Source: Gracilaria domingensis
Lineage: Eukaryota > Rhodophyta > Florideophyceae > Gracilariales > Gracilariaceae
DNA: 44,645 bases
Direction: 5' to 3'
Assembly: GCA_022539475.1 (NCBI GenBank)
Contig: VCMS01000380.1
Span: 1 to 44,645 of the forward strand
Shown: positions 34,212 through 43,009 of the stretch, piece after piece
How the letters are laid out: every line of letters starts with the position of its first letter
Numbering within the stretch: position 1 is the first letter of the stretch
Notes under the pieces: model-generated
Database searches by the model: none
What the model was told of the DNA's origin: nothing
Seen by the model: the letters and a program-made list of their open reading frames with translations, nothing else
Translations under genes and position numbers: made by a program

Positions 34212-35910
34212 TTATCCCTCCATTTTTTGAAATAAATTCTTATAGGGGTGGCGATCATTTTCCGACACAGTCGGCGGAACCGACTCTATCGGGAGGTCTG
34301 TAAGGCCTCGATGGGGGTGGGGCAGGACGGAGGGTCTTGTCACCACATTTGTTTCCGGTGTTACCGGCGTTGTTGACTCCGTAGACAAGGTCTCTGTACC
34401 AGAGGGGGGAACCTCAGACGAGGGTGGAGGGGCCAATACCACGCTGTCGCGAGAGATCCGCTCATGCGCGTCAGCGATCTCGACTACAACAGTGTCCGGT
34501 TCAACCGAGATTACCTTATAAGGTCCATCCGCCACAGGCGAGAGCTTATAAAGTTTGCCCTTTTCAGGGTTGTAGTGTTCCTTCCGTACGAAGACATTTC
34601 TCACAGTAAGTGGTTCAGGGGTTCGTTTTTGCAAGCAAGCATCAAAATGACGCTTGTAAGCGGCTTGGGCTTTCGCAATCGATTTCCGGGCAGCCAATAC
34701 TAACTTCGTTAGCGAATCCTTCCATTGTTGGCGATAATCACCCACGGATGGGGAATTGCCCAAGGTAGGTTGTGATTCTAACGGCAATGGCGGGGGTGTC
34801 CGTGATAGAACCAGTTCGAATGGGAAAAAACCAGTAGTCCTGTGTACCTGCGTGTTGTACGCGAAGGTTGACGGGTCGGTGTATAAGTCCCATGTTTTTG
34901 GGTGGTCAGCAACGTAAGAACAGAGAAATGCCAGCATCGTACGGTTGTAGCGTTCAACTTGCCCATTACATTGGGGATGGTAAGTGGTCGTGAAGAGGGT
35001 CTACACGTCCATGATGCGACATACATCCTGGAAGAACCGGGATGCGAATTGTTTTCCGTTATCGGATAACAACTCCACAGGAGAACCGTACAGGAAGATC
35101 CAGTGCGTGGCGAACGCCTGCGCGACTGTGAACGCGGTGATTCTCTTTAGAGATACTGTCCGAACCAGTTTCGAGAACCGATCCGTGATAACGAGAAGGA
35201 ACTTATTTCCTCTCCAAGTGGTAAGCAATGGTCTGAGAATATCGATTGCTCCAAATTCAAGCGGCACCCTGGCAGGGAATAGTTTCACTTTCTTCGAATC
35301 TTTCGGAGTTTCACGCGATTTATCGCGCAATCGGCACAGAAGCATACCGTAGCGTAACAATCCACCGCCATGGCGGGCCAGTAGAAGTCTCTCCTCAAGG
35401 TGAGGTACAAGTTTCTTCAACTTGCGTGGCCACCTAACTTTGCGTAATGCGAAAGGTGTAGGATCCTCGTCTGCAACGAGTGTGGTACCACAACTTGTGG
35501 GTGTGAATCGACTGTCCTTACGAGGTAGACGATGTCGTTGACCTCGAATGGGAGGGTGGCTCCACCGTTAAGTAGGGCACGGATTGTGATGCAGAACGGG
35601 TCTCCATGTTGTTCTCGGATCACTTCTTCTGGTGATACCGGTACAAAATTTCCCGCTAGGGGCTTTACAGCCTCGGATTTGCCTGCAACAAGCAGTTCAT
35701 CAAACTCAGCGTCCATATCGTCCCAGTCATCTGGCCAGTCGTCAAGCCGCCACTCCGGGGGTTCCGGTTCATCATCGTCGACGACGAAGCAAAAAATGTC
35801 ATCGTCTTCAACGACCAGAGTTTCCCCATTCGTGGGTAAGCGCGACAGTGCGTCCGCCTGGGTGTTCAGGGTTCCCTTTCTTGTAAACGACGTCGAACGT
35901 CTGTGTTCTG
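34212..35910 (-). mobile_element. Ty3/gypsy retrotransposon remnant: RNase H end, integrase, C-terminal tail
   Basis: In coding order from 35910 down: LNTQADALSRLPTNGE, the end of RNase H (N-x-ADALSR), reached after a frame change near 35880; an acidic linker; the integrase HHCC finger (HLSHYAKLGGHAS, TGA 35417-35419, then LRRDFYWPAMAVDCYATVCF and CADC); a frame change; LEFGAIDILRPL (first catalytic Asp); VELLSDNGKQFASRFF (second Asp); TAG 35001-35003; and YHPQCNGQVERYNRTM (catalytic Glu). Then comes TTGFFPFELVLSRTPPPLPL, a basic helix region and the GPY/F-like module (GPYKVISVEPDTVVVEIADA). A Pro/Thr-rich tail ends near 34212. Reverse transcriptase and protease are absent, and no LTR is visible at either end. 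It is dead and truncated. It has no chromodomain, so it differs from the relic at 8.0-9.0 kb. Confidence 0.85.
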
Positions 35911-36335
35911 CAAAGTGGAATATAGTCTGTTCGCTTTGGAAACTAAGCTAGTTTTGGGGCTATTTGGGGCGCGCGAGGGGGTAGCAGAGGCTGGCACTCA
36001 AAAAATTAAGAAATTTTGGAATATTAAATTCCATCTCGCGCAGTTCAGTTCTTGGGTCCCCTAGTTTTTGTAGAGGTTCTACTTCGCCGCACCACCCCAT
36101 TCACTCTTTTCCGCGACCCTCTCTCAAAACTGCACTCGTGCTAGTTTGCGTTTCCATTTTCTCCCATGTTGCAATGCCAATCGCAACTCATCCCACCTCA
36201 ATCATCCCATCACTTCTTCCCAGTCCACACCACCCCCGCTATTTACGCATTTCTCGCCCATCACGCGTTCATTTTGTAGAAGTCAGGTGCACAACTCTCC
36301 CCCTTCTCGTATACCCGCCTCGCCCCAAAACGGCT
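35911..36335. other. Spacer between gypsy remnant and coiled-coil gene
   Basis: The reverse transcriptase part of the retroelement should lie here but does not. Composition becomes C/T-rich on the plus strand from 36.1 kb, reflecting the purine-rich coding strand of the gene at 36336-37265. No other signal was found. Confidence 0.45.
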
Positions 36336-37265
36336 TCAAATCCCTCCCATCCTTCTCTCCTCCTGTCCCCTCAGAATCCCCTTCGCAGTCCGCGCTACCT
36401 CCGCCGCACTCCTAAACCCAGTCACCACCGGAGCTCCCACTCCCTCCCGCGGCACCTCCTCCACCACCTTCTTCATCTCCTTACGTCTCTTCTTCAGACG
36501 GCTCTTCCCATCCCCAACCCCACCACCCTTTTTCTTCGGTGTCACAGGAGACCCCTTCTGCACCGCCACCCTTCCCACACTTCCCTTCTCCGTCTTTCCC
36601 TCCACACCTCCTTTCACCCTCTCCTCTTCCACCAATCTTTGCCTCTTGCACAGCTCCTTCACCTCCTTCTCCAGCACGTCCAACCTCTCGTTCAGAACCC
36701 TATTCTCCTCCCGCAACTCTCCAACCTCCCTTCCCGCACACTCCACTATCCCATACACATGATTTCTCATCTCCACTCCCAATACCGACAACGAATTCCG
36801 CAGGCTCGAAATCGCCTCAACCAAAACACCACTACCACCCCCACTCAGCACCACACCGCCCATTTCCGTTACAATCTCCACAATTCCATCGTCCAGTTGC
36901 TCCTTCATCACCAACCCCAACATCCCCACCCTCGCCTTCATCTCCCCCACAAACCGCATCTCCCTGTCACCCTCTCCGCCCCCACTCTCTATCTGGTCTC
37001 CAACCTCTAACTGACTCAGATGCACCGCACCCCTTCTCTCCATTGCGACCCCCTCCACCTCCAATTCTACCCCCTTCTCCACCTCATCACCATCCCCTCT
37101 CCTCGCCTCACACTTCTTTCCTTCATCAGCCACTTCCTTCTTCTGCGACATCCGACCAGCCGCCGTAATCACGTCCTCTTCCCGCTTTGGTGACGGCGTC
37201 TGCGGTACCTCCTCCCCCTCCAACAGCACCCACAGCTCCTCATCCTTCACGTATCCGTTCGACAT
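36336..37265 (-). CDS. Coiled-coil protein, function unknown
   Basis: An intact ORF of 309 codons starting at ATG 37265-37263 (MSNGYVKDEELWVLLEGEE); the frame is open further upstream to 37361 without a better ATG. The N-terminal third is Glu/Lys-rich. A central part, VEAISSLRNSLSVLGVEMRN, leads into a clear heptad coiled coil, GELREENRVLNERLDVLEKE and VKELCKRQRLVEEERVKGG. The C-terminal third is basic (LKKRRKEMKKVVEEV), with TPKKKGGG as a likely nuclear or nucleic-acid-binding patch. No family is recognised. The plus strand is also open over much of this interval, but only the minus product has heptads and no proline-serine low complexity. It may be a lineage-specific gene or the ORF1-like protein of a transposon. 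Confidence 0.55.
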   Translation of the reverse strand: MSNGYVKDEELWVLLEGEEVPQTPSPKREEDVITAAGRMSQKKEVADEGKKCEARRGDGDEVEKGVELEVEGVAMERRGAVHLSQLEVGDQIESGGGEGDREMRFVGEMKARVGMLGLVMKEQLDDGIVEIVTEMGGVVLSGGGSGVLVEAISSLRNSLSVLGVEMRNHVYGIVECAGREVGELREENRVLNERLDVLEKEVKELCKRQRLVEEERVKGGVEGKTEKGSVGRVAVQKGSPVTPKKKGGGVGDGKSRLKKRRKEMKKVVEEVPREGVGAPVVTGFRSAAEVARTAKGILRGQEERRMGGI

Positions 37266-37501
37266 CTTCAGAAGAAGAAGTAGTAGTTGGATCGAAGTTT
37301 CCGCTGCGATACAGTGCAATCGAGCTAAACTGTGCTGTCCACCCCCACTGTCCAACCACACAGGCTATATCCAGCACCATGATTGTCCCTGTTTCCCTCA
37401 TCCCATTTCCCGCCAAAACATCCACTGTACACCTCCGCACCTTCCACTATTTAAGCGCCATCTCTCTGTCCCCTCTTCACATAGTCCCCACCCACCTCGC
37501 A

Positions 37502-37840
37502 TCGACCGGCGATATTTTTCTCTTCCACCATAACCCCACTCGATGGTTATAGCAAAACAGGAAGATATTGCCAGTGGAGGCAAGCTAGGGACTAGTGATT
37601 GTACTTAGAGTTGCTCACCCTCTGTCTCGACTGGGGGCATGTTCTTCTTCCGTCACATCCTTTGTGGGTTGTGACAAAAAAAGAATATGTCACCACTCGA
37701 CACCGGATGGGTAACAATGGTAGCACGTAGAGTAGTTCATCCTCCCTCTCAGCGTCCACTGGGGATATATTTATGTTCTCTCACATCCTTTCCCGGTTGT
37801 CATACAAGAGAAATACATCTCCAATGGAGACGGAGAATTT
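37502..37840 (+). repeat. Three tandem fold-back units, about 126-bp period
   Basis: Three related copies start at about 37502 (TCGACCGGCGATAT), 37627 (TCGACTGGGGGCAT) and 37754 (GTCCACTGGGGATA). Each has a left arm, a loop region around CACATCCTTT or ACCATAACC, and a right arm complementary to the left (CAGTGGA, CCACTCGAC and CCAATGGAGACG). Units two and three share TCACATCCTTT and GGTTGT in the loop. Between units a spacer with TAGAGTNGTTCANCC and CCCTCT is also related. The intervals are 125 and 127 bp. The copies have diverged in sequence but kept arm complementarity. Confidence 0.65.
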
Positions 37841-37898
37841 AGTTGTGATAACACGTAAAGGTAACAATGTAATAAACAATAAATTTATGCTACTATCT

Positions 37899-38221
37899 CT
37901 AACCAACCTTTCGAAAACCAGCTATGACATGAGCTGGGTTACTCGAGCCAAAGATGGCAGATCCTGCAACTGAAATGTTTGCACCGGCCTTCACTACTGC
38001 TTTCACAGTACTCAGTCCAATACCTCCATCCACCTGTATCCCTATTCTTGGGTACAACTCCCTTGCATGTCGCACCTTATCAAGAACACCCTCCATAAAC
38101 GCCTGTCCTCCAAACCCTGGCTCCACCGTCATCAACAATAACATGTCTACAACTCCTTCCTTCATAAGTGCTTCTACGACCTTTATAGACGTATTCGGGC
38201 GCAATCCAACTCCATCCTTTT
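37899..38221 (-). pseudogene. RPE: Ribulose-phosphate 3-epimerase, C-terminal fragment
   Basis: RPE interconverts ribulose-5-P and xylulose-5-P in the Calvin and pentose phosphate cycles; it is a TIM-barrel enzyme of about 220-260 residues. This fragment covers the last 100 or so: DGVGLRPNTSIKVVEAL (family: VGLAIKPGT), DMLLLMTVEPGFGGQAFMEG with the invariant MTVEPGFGGQ, YPRIGIQVDGGIGLSTV containing the metal-binding Asp of VDGG, and AGANISVAGSAIFGSSNP, the phosphate-gripping end. It ends at a normal stop at 37899. Upstream, an in-frame TAA precedes AAAAG|GATGG, which could be a splice acceptor, but I found no upstream exon between 38222 and 38420. Either a 5'-truncated copy or the last exon of a gene with a long intron. 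Confidence 0.75.
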
Positions 38222-38616
38222 AATTATGGCAATCCGAGTGAAGCTATAAAACCCGTTCACCTCATTTATGAAGCCAAAATGGCTCCTTTCATTCTGTATT
38301 CAAGCTCCCCGTAACTCGTACTTTACAACTACTTTACAACTCAGGTTCGAAATCAGTTTCATTCATTGCACACTTTCTACTCTTCCACCTACCTTTCATA
38401 AAACATCATCACACTTTGTGGCTTGTCGTCTCATACAAGGCCTATCATTCATTCAGTACAATCACATATCATACATTTCGCTCACTTTCACAAAGTGAAC
38501 CATGTTCCCGTTCTGCGCTTCCCAACCGTTTGTACTTACGTATCACTCTTTACCCCAGCAGTTCTCCGCCCCATCTTCCCTTTTTATCGTCACACAAAAA
38601 CAATCGAACACTTGCA
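38222..38616. other. Promoter-side spacer of the ketopantoate-reductase-like gene
   Basis: C/T-rich DNA on the plus strand, with no coding trace for RPE upstream exons. The frame of the next gene is open from 38416, but the residues encoded before 38617 look like translated 5' UTR. Confidence 0.4.
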
Positions 38617-39519
38617 ATGAACTCCCAGTCCGACATGCCTCCGACTCCGCCTCCGAGTCCCAGATACTCTGACGTCCCTCAGGCCTCATCTCCCGCCCGA
38701 AGGACTCGGGCCGTTATTGTTGGAAGGGGGCGTATAGGTACCATGCTGGCGAACGAAAAAGATACGGTCATTTCCGCACACGAATTCTGCAGCATGGCTG
38801 CTACCTCTCATCTTTCTGATGTACCGATACTAGTTTGTGGAAGAACGAACACCCTGGAGACCGTAATTCAGGCTTGCCCTTATTCGCTCAGAGAGAATCT
38901 CGTTTTCTTCCAGAATGGAGACATCATACCATTGCTTTCGAAGCTCGGTGTGGACAAATGTTCAAAAGTTGTCCTATACGTTGGTGTCCCCTCAAGAAAC
39001 GCAGCTCCGCAGGATGGTGTCACTCCTCAAAGTCCGGATGGTCTCACTGTCGCAACAGGAAAGTGGGCCTCCAACGTTGCAGACAGGTTTAGGTCTATGG
39101 GTCTCACTTGCGGGGTTGTCGACGAAGACACATTTCTCGTAAGCTATTATGAGAAGCTCGTGTGGCTATCAGCGTTCAACATCGTCGGGGCCTCAAGAGG
39201 TTTCATTCCTATGGACGTAGTCGCTACGGAGTGCAGTACGGTTGTGCTCACAATAATGAAAGAGCTGTTGAAGATAGTTTCGCTTAAGACAGGTACTACT
39301 TTCCACCTGGAAGAGACCGTTGGGCGACTGCTTGCATATGGGAAAACTCTCGTTGGCTTCCCTACTTCTTTCTCCGACTTTCAGTTTAGGAACGCGTACT
39401 TCTACGACTTTTCCCGCCAAGAAAGAAACATCGTAGGCGGTGACCCCGCTCCTTTTCATACAAACTACGTCAAAGTTGTTAAGGAAAAGTTATCCCCCTC
39501 CCCATTCCCCCAGCTTTGA
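38617..39519 (+). CDS. Ketopantoate reductase-like (ApbA/PanE superfamily) protein
   Basis: An intact ORF of 300 codons from ATG 38617; upstream in-frame codons are UTR-like. The N-terminus is Pro/Ser-rich (MPPTPPPSPRYSDVP), then the Rossmann nucleotide-binding strand RAVIVGRGRIGTML (GxGxxG with Arg in the second position). LVFFQNGDIIPLLSKLGV matches the NG block at the end of the dehydrogenase fold. DGLTVATGKWASNVADRF and YYEKLVWLSAFNIVGASRGF match the Lys-containing helix and Asn of ketopantoate reductases (EKLxWxxAxN). PanE reduces 2-dehydropantoate with NADPH for pantothenate/CoA synthesis. Eukaryotic relatives with this shortened N-terminal domain are often of unknown substrate, so I do not claim the reaction. 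It has no lesions and no predicted transit peptide. A good candidate for a functional host gene. Confidence 0.6.
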   Translation: MNSQSDMPPTPPPSPRYSDVPQASSPARRTRAVIVGRGRIGTMLANEKDTVISAHEFCSMAATSHLSDVPILVCGRTNTLETVIQACPYSLRENLVFFQNGDIIPLLSKLGVDKCSKVVLYVGVPSRNAAPQDGVTPQSPDGLTVATGKWASNVADRFRSMGLTCGVVDEDTFLVSYYEKLVWLSAFNIVGASRGFIPMDVVATECSTVVLTIMKELLKIVSLKTGTTFHLEETVGRLLAYGKTLVGFPTSFSDFQFRNAYFYDFSRQERNIVGGDPAPFHTNYVKVVKEKLSPSPFPQL

Positions 39520-40146
39520 GGTTAGAACACATGACTTTTCGGTGTTGTAAACCTTTTAGAGATAGTTAAACATAAAAGTTACTTTATCGAAATGACCTGT
39601 TCCTATTACATTACTTATATTGTTCGTCCTTCTGTGGTTCAAATATGCCCCTTTAAATCCTACATCCCTTATCACTAATACTTCGCTAAGATTTTGCTAG
39701 ATAAAAAATGGTCATTCCATATCATTAAAGTGCACGATACTAGTAACGAAACAAGTACAAAAATTGTGATATTTCTGAAGAACTAAGCGTTTGCATTACT
39801 TGGGGCACCCGTATAAAGTAAAGTAAACCTTTTATGGGCTTCAACCCTTAATGGAGGTTGTTTTACTCTTCTTGATTTCTAAGCTCATGTTAAAGATATT
39901 TACAGTTTTCTTTACCCACTTGAACCCGTACATATAATTTATGACTAAATCATCCTTTCTTTACTTCAAATCGATGCAAAAACTTCTCCTCCTAGTAACG
40001 TTTTAAAACAGTACTACAATACCCGTATATGGTCGTTCTTAGACTCTTTGTATACTACGAAACACCTTGTGAACATCAATCACATCCTTCTCATTCGTAT
40101 ACCCACACCCATTTGCAAAACGAACCCTTTCGAAAGCTTTCAAAAT
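39520..40146. other. AT-rich intergenic region
   Basis: About 600 bp with no ORF of note. It should contain the 3' flank of the reductase-like gene and the promoter of the HAD gene. The HAD frame is open from 40048, but the first in-frame ATG is at 40147. No defined regulatory motif recognised. Confidence 0.5.
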
Positions 40147-41019
40147 ATGTATAACTCGGAAGTTAGAGCCCAAGAAGTAACTCCTCAGCAGCTGGCTAAC
40201 GAAATATTCGAAAATGGCTACGCCGTGATTAGTGATGTTGACGGTACTCTGAAAAGAGCTGGGGACAACATTCCTGCCGAAACAGTCAAATGCATGAAGT
40301 ACATCAACGCACGCGTTGGTTTCGGAATTGCTACTGGGCGAGATATAGAGGATGCCGAGAGTTTCATGGAGCACCTGGGTGGCTACACTTTTGGCATCTC
40401 TGGAAACCAAGGCGCACGGGTGAGATTATCCAATGGTACCGAAATTGATCAGGACCTTGACAGGGAAGGTTACGAAAGATGTGCAGCCGAACTTGAGAGA
40501 CTTGCACTCTCCTTAAATGAATCGCACGGACTTCACGAAGAGCGTCAACAAGCAGTGGTGAGCACTAGAAAAGACAGTGGACTCCCTAACTTCACGTACA
40601 ATGGACTCTCGAAGTGGAAAACAGAAGTTAACTCCGGTATTTCAAAAGTGTTGACATCCTTTCCGAACCTGGTTGCGTACCCTCAAGATGAAAACTGTGA
40701 CATAGGGGACATTCGTTTCACGAAAAATAGTGGGGCGCTAGCCTTGGTTGAAAACGACCCCCAGTTCGACACACATTTAATCGTTGCTTTCGGGAATGCT
40801 TCCAATGATGGCCCTCTATATGAAATGGCAACCCTGGCAGTTCATGTGAAGGGAGAAGACCATCCAGCAGCGGTAACATATCTTGTTGATGGCGTGGAGG
40901 ACGTGCATGAGACCATCAGAAGGGTGGCAGAACTGTACGGGTACAGAAAATGCAAGTGTCAATGGTTTAGAAATGCTCTTGGAATTTGTTTCAAGTGCTA
41001 CGATGCCTTTAATACTTAG
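40147..41019 (+). CDS. HAD-superfamily phosphatase (trehalose-phosphatase/Cof-like), catalytic residues present
   Basis: An intact ORF of 290 codons from ATG 40147. Motif I is AVISDVDGTLKRAG (DxDGT, nucleophile and acid/base Asp both present). Motif II is GFGIATGRDIED (T in TGR). Motif III is RFTKNSGALALVE with the stabilising Lys. Motif IV is VAFGNASNDGPLYEMA, where GD-x(3)-ND is expected; the first Asp is Asn and the ND is kept. The cap insertion between motifs II and III with SGLPNFTYNGLSKWK places it among type IIB HADs such as trehalose-6-phosphate phosphatases and Cof proteins. The substrate is not deducible. A C-terminal tail KCKCQWFRNALGICFKCYD is Cys-rich and absent from the paralog. 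Convergent with its paralog at 41932-41072, 52 bp away. Confidence 0.65.
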   Translation: MYNSEVRAQEVTPQQLANEIFENGYAVISDVDGTLKRAGDNIPAETVKCMKYINARVGFGIATGRDIEDAESFMEHLGGYTFGISGNQGARVRLSNGTEIDQDLDREGYERCAAELERLALSLNESHGLHEERQQAVVSTRKDSGLPNFTYNGLSKWKTEVNSGISKVLTSFPNLVAYPQDENCDIGDIRFTKNSGALALVENDPQFDTHLIVAFGNASNDGPLYEMATLAVHVKGEDHPAAVTYLVDGVEDVHETIRRVAELYGYRKCKCQWFRNALGICFKCYDAFNT

Positions 41020-41071
41020 CTATGATATGAGATCTCAGTAATAAAAGTGTCGTATATATCTCAATACCCTT

Positions 41072-41932
41072 TTATGAATCATGGTGGTTTTTATCGTGCT
41101 GCTTTTCCTCGTAGCCGTACAACAGAGCCACCAACATAATTGTCGAATGTACATCCTCCACGCTTTCGAACAGGTTGTGTACTCCACGCGGGATACAATC
41201 TTCTTTGACCTGAACGCCGTACACGCCTACCTCATGCAAAGGCCCGTCGCTCAAAGCACTTCCGAACGTCACGACGTCATATGTATCAATAAATCTCGGT
41301 TCATTATCCACAAGATTTTCTCCTCCGCTTCCTTTTGTGTATCGCTTGTCCACAATTTCGCAACTTTTATCTCCGGGATAGATAACAAACGCATCCATCT
41401 TCTGCAACAGGTCCCCAATAGCAGAATCCACTTCTTCCTTCCACTGCCACAGTTTGTTGTACACGAAATTGGGAAGGCCACTATCACTTCTGGTCTCCAC
41501 GAACCCCTTGTCATCATCATTCACAATACCATGCCTCCTATTCAAATCCCTTGCCAGGAACAGTAGTCCGTCAACAGTGTGGTCAAGGGTGTGATCATTG
41601 AATGCACCCTTAATTTCCCTCTCGTCAGAGAAACGCATGAAAGCTCCATGATTCGCCGAGACACCAAACTTATAGTCTCCGAGTCCTTCCATTTTCCCCT
41701 CCACGTCGCCCACATCACCCCCTGTGACAAGTCCGAAACCAACACGTTCGTCAATGAACTTCATACACTTCACAACTTCTTCTGGAATTGACTCTCCTTC
41801 TCTTCTCAACGTTCCATCAACGGAACTTAATATACCGTAACCATTGGCATATATGAACTTAGACAAGGTATTTGGTGAAATTTCCGCCAAGTCTCTCTGT
41901 TCCTCTGCCATTTTTCCTGATACAGTCACCAT
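41072..41932 (-). CDS. HAD-family paralog with degenerate catalytic motifs
   Basis: An intact ORF of 286 codons, ATG at 41932 (a second ATG is at about 41911). It aligns along its full length with the plus-strand neighbour: ANGYGILSSVDGTLRREGES against ENGYAVISDVDGTLKRAGDN, EVVKCMKFIDERVGFGLVTG, SGLPNFVYNKLWQWKEEVDS, KRYTKGSGG and SDGPLHEVGVYGVQVK. Motif I is SxDGT: the nucleophilic first Asp is Ser. Motif II reads TGGD instead of TGRD. Motif IV is GSALSDGPL, so the Asn before Asp is Ser. The reading frame is nevertheless perfectly kept. This suggests a non-catalytic, selected paralog (regulatory or structural) rather than a recent pseudogene. It probably arose by inverted duplication with the neighbour. 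Confidence 0.65.
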   Translation of the reverse strand: MVTVSGKMAEEQRDLAEISPNTLSKFIYANGYGILSSVDGTLRREGESIPEEVVKCMKFIDERVGFGLVTGGDVGDVEGKMEGLGDYKFGVSANHGAFMRFSDEREIKGAFNDHTLDHTVDGLLFLARDLNRRHGIVNDDDKGFVETRSDSGLPNFVYNKLWQWKEEVDSAIGDLLQKMDAFVIYPGDKSCEIVDKRYTKGSGGENLVDNEPRFIDTYDVVTFGSALSDGPLHEVGVYGVQVKEDCIPRGVHNLFESVEDVHSTIMLVALLYGYEEKQHDKNHHDS

Positions 41933-42231
41933 ACTGCCACAAGTACCGCATAGACAGGAACTGCATATACTTCTCTTAAAAGCAACCTTAAGTGCAGTTT
42001 CAGAAGTGTTAGGACGCTACATGTTCAATTGCGAATTGAATGGTGCCACCAATGATGTTAACGATACCGAGCATTTGGCATGTTGCAATTAGACGCAACT
42101 GGACCAAAGACGTTTGACATTTGTTCAATTACCAGCCTGCCGCACCTTTTCTATGTTCATATGTATAGCCTTGTAATAGTATACTACTCTTAATACTCGC
42201 AAGACACACATAATTTATAATCATCTCATTC
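41933..42231. other. Intergenic region upstream of the HAD paralog
   Basis: AT-rich spacer; the HAD paralog's promoter must lie here, next to the 3' end of the oxygenase-like gene. No motif recognised. Confidence 0.45.
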
Positions 42232-43009
42232 TCATCCACTTCGAGGCGCTCGCAGCCTCATTATTGGCAAATCGTCATCACTACTACTCTCGAGCACTTC
42301 GGTTCTACCGGCGTCCGCTTCCACACCAATCTCCACGACCACTTGGTCTTCGTCCATGTCAACCGCCCCACCCTCCTTATCGGACAACAGTTCATCCTCC
42401 GCCTCCTCCTCCTCGTCACCATTGACAAACGTGGGTCGGAAATCCCGCACCCGATGAACAGCATCAGGTAGTGCGTAGCCCTCTGGTACCATGTACATGT
42501 GGTATCTAACCAGCAAATCCATAGACTCGGGCCTATCCACCTTGTCCTTCCCACTTGCTCCAGCATGTGTCACATCACCACGGCCCACGAATACAGAGTA
42601 CGGTGGGATGATTATCTTCTTCGCTGGATACACCTCCGACATCACTCGCAACTGTTGGTTGTTCATCCCCACCAGTTGATGGCTTCCAGCGCTCACCCAG
42701 AGAGGAAAGCCCTCTTTCCCAGAGGCCATTACAAAGTATCCGGGGTTGCCAGTATTCATTGTTTCCTTCGTAACCAGACCACTGAAGTCGGTGTGCAGCG
42801 TCTGGCGCTTGCACTTTCTCGTCGTCCCCAGAAATCGACCACCAGTTTTCGGAGTGTACATCTTCACAGCTTCCCTTTCATTGTCCCATAGTCCCAAAGC
42901 CGCAGCAATTGTACCCATTCGAACATCAAGTAAAGCACGCGACCTTACAACCCACCTGAGCTCCTCATTATCCTCCGGCTTCTCCACCGTACCCCAACGT
43001 GTCGACATC
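42232..43009 (-). CDS. 2OG-Fe(II) oxygenase-like protein, C-terminal half (second ORF)
   Basis: Open from an ATG at about 43009-43007, with an upstream GTG overlapping the stop of the preceding ORF. It holds the double-stranded beta-helix half of the protein: CKRQTLHTDFSGLVTKE with the iron-binding HxD, GYFVMASGKEGFPLWVSAGS and HQLV, IPPYSVFVGRGDVTHAGASG with the distal His, and DLLVRYHMYMVPEGY with the Arg that usually binds 2-oxoglutarate. The C-terminal tail is very acidic (DEEEEAEDELLSDKEGG) and ends LESSSDDDLPIMRLRAPRSG. Because the N-terminal part of the same fold (NGYCVLDGF) ends the previous ORF, both are almost certainly one gene split by a one-base change. I infer an oxygenase fold; the substrate is unknown. 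The pattern resembles the phytanoyl-CoA/prolyl-hydroxylase superfamily only in its metal ligands. Confidence 0.55.

Noticed and set aside
36138..37168. Pro/Ser/His-rich plus-strand proteins of 290 and 209 aa
   Set aside because: They are complements of the coiled-coil gene's purine-rich strand, with low-complexity products. The minus frame has heptads and better composition.
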